Origin: DLAJ01 sp023663615
Lineage (GTDB): Bacteria; Bacillota; Clostridia; Lachnospirales; Lachnospiraceae
Length of the DNA: 64,000 nt
Assembly: GCA_023663615.1 (NCBI GenBank)
Contig: JAMPHA010000003.1
Coordinates: forward strand, 1-64,000
Direction of reading: 5' to 3'
The notes beneath the pieces were generated by a model that had not been told where the DNA came from, ran no database searches, and saw only the letters and a list, made by a program, of their open reading frames with translations. Position 1 is the first letter of the stretch. The number at the start of each line of letters is the position of its first letter. The translations under genes were made by a program, and so were the position numbers. Positions 58,901 to 64,000 of this stretch are shown here, piece after piece.

Positions 58901-59010
58901 GTCCGTTCCCCTATCCGTTCTTATTTTATCCGTTGCAGTCCGTAATATTTTTTGCGTAATTATGTTTATTTTATCATCCCTGCGCCCTGTCCGCAAGCAG
59001 ATAAGAAATA

Positions 59011-59040
59011 AAAAGACTCCCGCTCCCACGGAAGTCTTTT
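59011..59040 (-). terminator. Terminator after the ammonium transporter gene
   Basis: Minus strand AAAAGACTTCCG, loop, CGGGAGTCTTTT with a T run; near-perfect stem between the amt stop and the protease gene. CTTCCG stem shared with 4641 and 33764. Confidence 0.8.
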
Positions 59041-59116
59041 CCTTTTTTATTCCCCGTTCTTTCGGCTGACGAAATTCTATTTACAACCGCGGCAGCCGCT
59101 TTCACACTCTTCCTCT

Positions 59117-60910
59117 TTACTCCACATCCTGAAGCGCCGCGTAATTTTCTTCTCCGGTACGTACCTTCACAACGCGGTCCACATTGTAAACAAAAATCTT
59201 TCCGTCGCCGATATGACCGGTATAAAGCGTCTTTTTCACGGTCTCGACCACATCCTCGACCGGAATCTTGCTGACAACGACTTCCAGCTTCACCTTCGGC
59301 AGCAGCGTCGCGTCGATCTCCGCGCCGCGGTACTTCTCGCCCGCGCCCTTCTGAATGCCGCAGCCCATCACCTGCGTCATCGTCATACCCGTTACGCCTA
59401 AATTGTTCAGCGCCGTCTTTAATTTTTCAAAACGTGACAACTTCGCAATCACGACCACTTTATAAATACCGCTCGGTGAAACGGAAACGGGCGCCTCCAC
59501 GACCTTGACCGCCGCTTTCTTCTGGAATTCGGACGCCGTCGCATAATCATCATTTCCGAGATCGGTATTCTCATTCACTTCCATCGTCATCGTGTTAGAC
59601 ACATCCATGATGCTGAATCCGGAATACGCAGACGGTAAGCCGTGCTCCGTCGCATCAAGACCGATGATCTCTTCCTCCTCCGATACGCGCAGTCCGAAGA
59701 TCGCTTTAATGACCGCAAACGTAATGACGATCAGCACCGTTGTGTACGCAATGATGCACACCATGCCCAAAAGCTGGATGCCTAACAGCTTGAATCCGCC
59801 GCCGTAAAAGAGTCCTTCTCCCGCGATCTGGTTCGCGCCAAATGCCACGCCGTCCCCGTAGCCCCTCGCAAACGCAGGCGCGGTATCCGTCGCGAACAGT
59901 CCGACCGCGACCGTGCCCCAAATACCGTTCATGCAATGAACCGCAACCGCGCCGACCGGATCGTCGATATGTAATTTGTGATCCAACAGCCATACGCCGA
60001 ACACAACAAGCAGTCCGGCAACCGCACCGATCACGATGGAACCGAACGCATCCGTCACATCGCAGGACGCCGTGATCGCCACAAGCCCCGCAAGCGAAGC
60101 GTTCAGACACATCGACACATCGGGCTTTCCATATTTAATCCAGGTAAAGATCATGCACACAACCGTCGCGACCGCCGGCGCGATCGTCGTTGTCACAAAG
60201 ATGGAACCAAGTTCCGCAACCGTTGTTGCCGCCGCGCCGTTAAAACCGTACCAGCCAAGCCAGAGGATGAACACGCCGAGCGCGCCAAGCGGAAGACTGT
60301 GTCCCGGAAAGGCATTGACTTTTGTGATTTTTCCTTTTTTATCCTTCGTGAATTTACCGATGCGGGGACCGAGCATCTTCGCGCCGATCAGCGCGCACAC
60401 GCCGCCGACCATATGGATACATGCCGATCCGGCGAAATCATGAAATCCCATCTGTGCAAGGAAACCGCCGCCCCATACCCAGTGCGCTTCGATCGGATAA
60501 ATCAGCGCGGAAATCACTGCGGAATACACGCAATAGGACAAAAATTTCGTCCGCTCCGCCATCGCTCCTGACACGATCGTCGCCGTGGTCGCGCAGAATA
60601 CCAGGTTAAATACAAAATTCGACCAGTCAAAATTCTCGTACGCCGTAAAAATATCAAATCCCGGCTTCCCGATCAGACCGACCATGTCCTCTCCCAGCAA
60701 AAGACCAAAGCCGATTAAAATAAACATGACGGTACCGATGCAGAAGTCCATCAAGTTTTTCATAATAATGTTTCCCGCGTTCTTTGCTCTGGTAAAGCCG
60801 GTCTCCACCATGGCAAAGCCCGCCTGCATCCAAAACACCAGCGCCGCGCCGATCAAAAACCAGACACCGAACACGTTGTCGCTGATAAAGCTCATTACTT
60901 CTTCTGTCAT
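59117..60910 (-). CDS. amt: Ammonium transporter fused to a PII signal protein
   Basis: A 597-residue fusion. Residues 1 to about 440 are an Amt/MEP channel with eleven helices (WMQAGFAMVETGFTRAKN, AIEAHWVWGGGFLAQMGFHDFAGSACIHMVGGVCALIGA with the pore histidine region, VGAVAVHCMNGIWGT). After a linker with a Met/Asp/Thr segment, the last 115 residues are a GlnB/GlnK-type PII domain (YKVVVIAKLSRFEKLKTALNNLG, T-loop GEKYRGAEID, TGHIGDGKIFVYNVDRVVKVRTGE). A free GlnK normally plugs the channel; here it is tethered. ATG 60910 follows GAGGAGATTATT. The gene has its own promoter and structured leader. Confidence 0.95.
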   Translation of the reverse strand: MTEEVMSFISDNVFGVWFLIGAALVFWMQAGFAMVETGFTRAKNAGNIIMKNLMDFCIGTVMFILIGFGLLLGEDMVGLIGKPGFDIFTAYENFDWSNFVFNLVFCATTATIVSGAMAERTKFLSYCVYSAVISALIYPIEAHWVWGGGFLAQMGFHDFAGSACIHMVGGVCALIGAKMLGPRIGKFTKDKKGKITKVNAFPGHSLPLGALGVFILWLGWYGFNGAAATTVAELGSIFVTTTIAPAVATVVCMIFTWIKYGKPDVSMCLNASLAGLVAITASCDVTDAFGSIVIGAVAGLLVVFGVWLLDHKLHIDDPVGAVAVHCMNGIWGTVAVGLFATDTAPAFARGYGDGVAFGANQIAGEGLFYGGGFKLLGIQLLGMVCIIAYTTVLIVITFAVIKAIFGLRVSEEEEIIGLDATEHGLPSAYSGFSIMDVSNTMTMEVNENTDLGNDDYATASEFQKKAAVKVVEAPVSVSPSGIYKVVVIAKLSRFEKLKTALNNLGVTGMTMTQVMGCGIQKGAGEKYRGAEIDATLLPKVKLEVVVSKIPVEDVVETVKKTLYTGHIGDGKIFVYNVDRVVKVRTGEENYAALQDVE

Positions 60911-60948
60911 AATAATCTCCTCCTCTGTCCTATGTCGTAAGACAAAAA

Positions 60949-61103
60949 ATGCGACACTCCGGGTACACCTGCACCAATGCCCCATTGCATCGCATCCCGC
61001 CGCATCCCGCGAACGGATTCTTTCGGCTTCTGCCTCTTTGTTGACAGACGCCGCTGTCTGAAAAGCAAAGGCACCTGAGATTTTCTCAAGCGCCTTTGCT
61101 TTT
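60949..61103 (-). promoter_or_regulatory. Structured 5' leader of the amt fusion gene
   Basis: Transcription from 61112-61140 would start near 61105, so the RNA begins with a hairpin of 12 perfect pairs (61092-61103 with 61061-61072) topped by TGAGA/TCTCA. It is followed at once by CAGAC-AGCGGC-GTCTG (61045-61060), whose six-base loop has A1 and G4 as in ANTAR targets. Further down ATGCGA (60990-60995) can pair with TCGCAT (60949-60954) ahead of a T run, a possible attenuator. Confidence 0.5.
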
Positions 61104-61111
61104 CAACTGGT

Positions 61112-61140
61112 ACTATAACACCTTGTTTTTGATCTGTCAA
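61112..61140 (-). promoter_or_regulatory. Promoter of the amt fusion gene
   Basis: Minus strand: perfect TTGACA (61135-61140), a 17-base spacer and TATAGT (61112-61117). It gives a leader of about 195 bases before the ATG at 60910. Confidence 0.82.
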
Positions 61141-61209
61141 CTATTTTATTTTTTGATTTTTGCCTTGAATTTCCTTAATGCCGGCTAACGGCCAGAGAAT
61201 ACAGCCACT

Positions 61210-61731
61210 TCAGCACCGCTCCGGTTCCGGGTATTCCACGCCGAACGTCTCCACCGTGACCGTTTTCATCACTTGATCTGTGAGCGGTCTGTCGGAATAA
61301 TCCGTTGCCGTCTCCGCGATGGCATTGACTACTTCCATGCCCTCCGTGATCTTTCCAAACGCCGCATAAGCGCCGTCCAAATGGGGGCTTGTCTTGTGCA
61401 TGATAAAAAACTGCGAGCCTGCGGAATCCGGCATCATGGAACGCGCCATAGAAAGCACGCCCTCCGTATGCTTGAGATTGTTCGGAAACCCATTCCGACT
61501 GAACTCGCCCTTGATCCCGTAACCCGGTCCGCCCATTCCTGTTCCGTCAGGATCGCCGCCCTGGATCATAAAACCGTTGATGACGCGGTGAAAGATCAAA
61601 CCGTCATAAAAGCCTTTTTTGATCAGACTGATAAAATTGTTGACGGTATTCGGCGCGATCTCCGGATACAACTCCGCTTTCATAATCTTTCCGTCCGCCA
61701 TTTCCATCGTTACGATCGGATTCTGTGACAT
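61210..61731 (-). CDS. Cyclophilin-type peptidyl-prolyl isomerase
   Basis: A 173-residue cytoplasmic prolyl isomerase. The active-site region FHRVINGFMIQGGDPDGTGMGGPGYGI with catalytic Arg/Phe, plus LSMARSMMPDSAGSQFFIM and AAFGKITEGMEVV, is the full cyclophilin pattern. It helps protein folding. I begin at ATG 61731 (MSQNPIVTMEMADG) with AAAAGGAG nine bases upstream; the longer frame is basic and unlike the family. It lies upstream of the amt gene on the same strand, but amt has its own promoter. It is divergent from the GNAT gene. Confidence 0.95.
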   Translation of the reverse strand: MSQNPIVTMEMADGKIMKAELYPEIAPNTVNNFISLIKKGFYDGLIFHRVINGFMIQGGDPDGTGMGGPGYGIKGEFSRNGFPNNLKHTEGVLSMARSMMPDSAGSQFFIMHKTSPHLDGAYAAFGKITEGMEVVNAIAETATDYSDRPLTDQVMKTVTVETFGVEYPEPERC

Positions 61732-61897
61732 AGTATGATTCTCCTTTTCCACATGTGATGATTTCATTCCATTTTTATTGCCTGCTGCGTTTCGCCTGCA
61801 CATCGGAAATCATATCCGATTCCATCTGCTAAAATGCCGCCTGCGATACATTGATTTAGTATAGCACGAAAAAAAGAATCATGCTATACTTTATTGC

Positions 61898-62974
61898 ATG
61901 AAGAATACACGGAACCACACAACATTACGCAAAATCCTGTTTCTGATCGAATCGTTACCGTCCGCCGAACTGCTCTCCCGCACGTTGATGGCGCTGTGGA
62001 TGGCTGGTTATGAAGCGGAGCGGATTCCTATTGAGCAAATACTGACACAGATGTCATATTTTATAGTAACACACGGTCAGACACATTTTGCCGCTTCCAC
62101 GTGCGGCACACCTCCTGCGAACAATCTGATCCCGCAGAACAATCCTTACACCCCTGACGCGTTATCCGCACCCGATAGCAATCCCGGCGCAAACACAACC
62201 GCGTCCGCCGCTCTCTGCACCGGCGCAAACCCAGAGAAACACCCGCTTGCGCCGACGCATCTCATCGTGACCGACCGCGCTGATATTGCCAAATGCTGTA
62301 TGCAGCACGGCTTTGCCGTTATCGGCTACCTGCATGGACAAGATCAAATTCCCGCTGAAAACAAAGACGCTTCCTTCGACGGAGTTCGTTATCTGATCGA
62401 AGATATTTCCGGATTAGATGCTTCTTTCTGCGAACTTGCTTTTTGCAGGACACACCGGCTCCCCTACACGGTTTTGGAGACGGAGCGCTGCCTCGTCCGC
62501 GAGATCACGCTTGCCGACGTGGACCGGCTTTACGAGATCTATGCCGATCCCGGCATCACCCGCTATATCGAGACGCTCTATGCAGATGAAACTGCGGAGC
62601 GGTCCTATATCCGTGATTACATCGACAATGTGTACGGTTTTTTCGACTATGGCATGTGGATCGTTGTAAACAAAGAGGACGGTCAGATCATCGGACGCGC
62701 GGGCATCGAACCGAAAGAGGATTTTGCCGAACTCGGCTACGTCATCGCGCGGGAATATCAAAACCGGGGTTATGCGACGGAAGTCTGCCGCGCGATTTTA
62801 GCCTATGCGGCGGATCGGCTCGGTCTTCCTAACGTCTATGTCCGCGTACAAAAAGAAAACGCCGCTTCCTTACGAATCTGTGAAAAACTGCATTTTCAAC
62901 CCGTCCCACATACAGAATGCCCGGATGATTCAAACAATCCGGACATGCTGCTTTTTATGCTCAGACTGAATTGA
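61898..62974 (+). CDS. GNAT acetyltransferase with unusual N-terminal region
   Basis: A 358-residue protein. The C-terminal 170 residues are a RimJ/RimL-like GNAT domain: TERCLVREITLADVDRLYEIYADPGITRYIE, GRAGIEPKEDFAELGYVIAREYQNRGYATEV (acetyl-CoA site) and NAASLRICEKLHF. The first 180 residues are a Rossmann-like or HAD-like stub (KILFLIESLPSAELLSRTLMALWMAGYEAE; THLIVTDRADIAKCCMQHGFAVIGYLHG) split by a Pro/Asn/Ala/Thr-rich insert of about 50 residues (66-115). The substrate is unknown. ATG 61898 is the only good start, with a weak ribosome site. The gene stands alone. Confidence 0.84.
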   Translation: MKNTRNHTTLRKILFLIESLPSAELLSRTLMALWMAGYEAERIPIEQILTQMSYFIVTHGQTHFAASTCGTPPANNLIPQNNPYTPDALSAPDSNPGANTTASAALCTGANPEKHPLAPTHLIVTDRADIAKCCMQHGFAVIGYLHGQDQIPAENKDASFDGVRYLIEDISGLDASFCELAFCRTHRLPYTVLETERCLVREITLADVDRLYEIYADPGITRYIETLYADETAERSYIRDYIDNVYGFFDYGMWIVVNKEDGQIIGRAGIEPKEDFAELGYVIAREYQNRGYATEVCRAILAYAADRLGLPNVYVRVQKENAASLRICEKLHFQPVPHTECPDDSNNPDMLLFMLRLN

Positions 62975-63133
62975 ACGGTCTGCTGCGATTTCCCGTCCGC
63001 GAGATCTTTTGCGCATTTGCAGTCTTTGAATAAAAACCACGGATCTCGTCCTCTATTTTGCAGTCAATGTAGATATAATCTTTCCTTACTGATAGTAAGG
63101 TCATCATCTTCCCCATTTATCAAGCTTTTCTAC

Positions 63134-63232
63134 CTATTATTTTCACGATTTCATGTGTTATTATTCTTATTATTTTCACGATTTTACCTGTTATATTTCC
63201 TATTACTTTCACATTTATCCATGTTGTTTTAA
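63134..63232. repeat. Three copies of a 33-bp AT-rich tandem repeat
   Basis: Copies start at 63134, 63167 and 63200, exactly 33 bp apart, each opening with (C/T)TATTAyTTTCAC. The 452-bp gap between the GNAT gene and fba holds this repeat, the hairpins at 63283-63427 and no convincing gene. Confidence 0.75.
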
Positions 63233-63282
63233 TCATTACTTGCACAATTTTGTCCTTTCAAGAAAAAGAGCACATGAAAAAT

Positions 63283-63427
63283 GGTGTAACCCCTTCTACG
63301 AGGTTACACCACTCATCTTAACACTCTTATATACGCGCCATTCCAAAAGAATCGCTTCGCATGACTCCAAAAGAATCCGCCAGAGGCGGATTCTTTGAAA
63401 GATTGGCGCGGATGCGCCAATCTTTTT
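63283..63427. terminator. Hairpin cluster at the 3' end of fba
   Basis: GGTGTAACC (63283-63291) pairs with GGTTACACC (63302-63310). Then come AAAGAATCCGCC-AGA-GGCGGATTCTTT (63370-63395) and AAAGATTGGCGC-GGAT-GCGCCAATCTTT (63398-63425), both perfect stems; the last touches the fba stop codon. For minus-strand transcripts they act in tandem as a terminator. A half stem, AAGAATCGC, lies at 63348. Confidence 0.78.
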
Positions 63428-64000
63428 TATGCCTTCCCGTTGCAGCCAAGTACGTCGATCAGCTTATGACGAACAAGCTCCTTGATGTTCGCGCGCGCCG
63501 GCTTTAAGTACTCGCGGGGATCAAACTTGTCCGGATGCTCTGCGAAGAACTTGCGGATCGTTCCCGTCATGGCAAGACGCAGATCGGAGTCAATATTGAT
63601 CTTACATACTGCGGAGCGGGCAGCCTCGCGAAGCTGATCCTCCGGTACGCCGATCGCGCCCGGCATTGCGCCGCCGTAAGTATTTACCATCTCTACATAT
63701 TCCTGCGGAACGGAAGAAGAACCGTGCAGTACGATCGGGAATCCCGGAATTCTCTTTTCGCACTCATGCAGCACGTCAAAACGAAGCTGCGGCTTCGTAC
63801 CCGGCTTAAACTTATAAGCGCCATGGCTTGTACCAATCGCAATTGCAAGAGAATCGCAGCCTGTTCTGGATACGAACTCCTCTACCTGCTCCGGATGCGT
63901 ATAGGAAGAATCCTCTGCAGATACCTGCACGTCATCCTCAACGCCTGCTAACGTACCAAGCTCCGCCTCAACGACAACGCCGTGCTCATGCGCATATTCT
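63427..64000 (-). CDS. fba: Class II fructose-bisphosphate aldolase, 3' part
   Basis: The C-terminal 190 residues of a class II, zinc-dependent aldolase; the gene runs off the right edge of the window. Motifs: VEAELGTLAGVED, HGSSSVPQEYV with a zinc-ligand histidine, and KINIDSDLRLAMTG, the phosphate-binding NIDSD segment. The enzyme splits fructose-1,6-bisphosphate in glycolysis. YKFKPGTKPQLRFDVL is typical of the Firmicute FbaA type. Tagatose-bisphosphate aldolases share these motifs, but glycolytic FBA is more likely. The end is closed by tandem hairpins. Confidence 0.93.
   Translation of the reverse strand, partial: EYAHEHGVVVEAELGTLAGVEDDVQVSAEDSSYTHPEQVEEFVSRTGCDSLAIAIGTSHGAYKFKPGTKPQLRFDVLHECEKRIPGFPIVLHGSSSVPQEYVEMVNTYGGAMPGAIGVPEDQLREAARSAVCKINIDSDLRLAMTGTIRKFFAEHPDKFDPREYLKPARANIKELVRHKLIDVLGCNGKA

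Noticed and set aside
63017..63232. A 71-codon frame rich in Phe/Leu before fba
   Set aside because: It is a translation of the 33-bp AT-rich tandem repeat, has no ribosome binding site and only looks membrane-like because of base composition.

Overview
The window looks like a chromosomal piece of a low-complexity-rich, roughly 50% GC member of the Clostridia, most likely Lachnospiraceae. This is an inference from gene content (MurA, a LysM/G5/M23 wall hydrolase, a small RelQ-type alarmone synthetase, LytTR and GHKL regulators, YtrA-type GntR/ABC modules, many plant-glycan hydrolases, no outer-membrane genes) and from strong GGAGG-type ribosome binding sites. No rRNA, CRISPR array, prophage or intact insertion sequence was seen. 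One tRNA gene is present.

Layout. 0-9 kb: housekeeping genes (murA, M23 peptidase, DNA polymerase IV, flavin reductase, coiled-coil membrane protein, RelQ, hemolysin III). 9-19 kb: sugar metabolism (galE, a nucleotidyltransferase, an acyltransferase, YggS, a cytoplasmic GH32, a PIN/NYN-like protein with 45-bp repeats, nagA) and an unusual MshEN-like/CheX/REC protein, then a 72-residue small protein, a large hairpin and tRNA-Ala(CGC). 19-25 kb: an MMPL exporter with a YhgE/Pip-like partner and TetR regulator. 24-27 kb: AraC regulator divergent from a GH26 mannanase lipoprotein, followed by remnants of an aldo/keto reductase and a toxin-antitoxin pair. 28-34 kb: an ABC-2 exporter with two permeases and two ATPases next to a LytTR/GHKL two-component system.

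34-45 kb is the most coherent system: beta-1,4-galactan use. A secreted GH53 endo-galactanase lipoprotein with a C-terminal galactan-binding-like module, a cytoplasmic GH53, a cytoplasmic GH42 beta-galactosidase and a LacI-family regulator lie close together. A 612-residue protein of unrecognised family and a 71-residue zinc-ribbon protein share an operon with the cytoplasmic GH53. Two promoters, one for that operon and one for GH42, carry the same TTGCGCAAYCGGTTGT element with a LacI-type core just downstream of the -10, so one regulator probably controls both. No sugar transporter is present, so uptake must be encoded elsewhere.

45-54 kb is accessory: a lipoprotein, an AbiE-type pair with a broken toxin, a YtrA-type regulator/ABC/CPBP module, HicAB, a rhomboid protease and a frameshifted DUF1796-like gene. 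54-64 kb: a heterodimeric ABC exporter, a trypsin-like protease fused through a membrane helix to an FHA domain, an ammonium transporter fused to a PII protein with a structured leader, a cyclophilin, a GNAT enzyme and the 3' part of a class II fructose-bisphosphate aldolase gene.

Two sequence habits run through the window. Strong hairpins with recurring stem sequences lie between genes. Short tandem repeats (33, about 37, 41, about 43, 45 and 72 bp) occur between genes and inside genes, where they produce Ala/Asn/Ser/Gly-rich inserts in otherwise ordinary enzymes.
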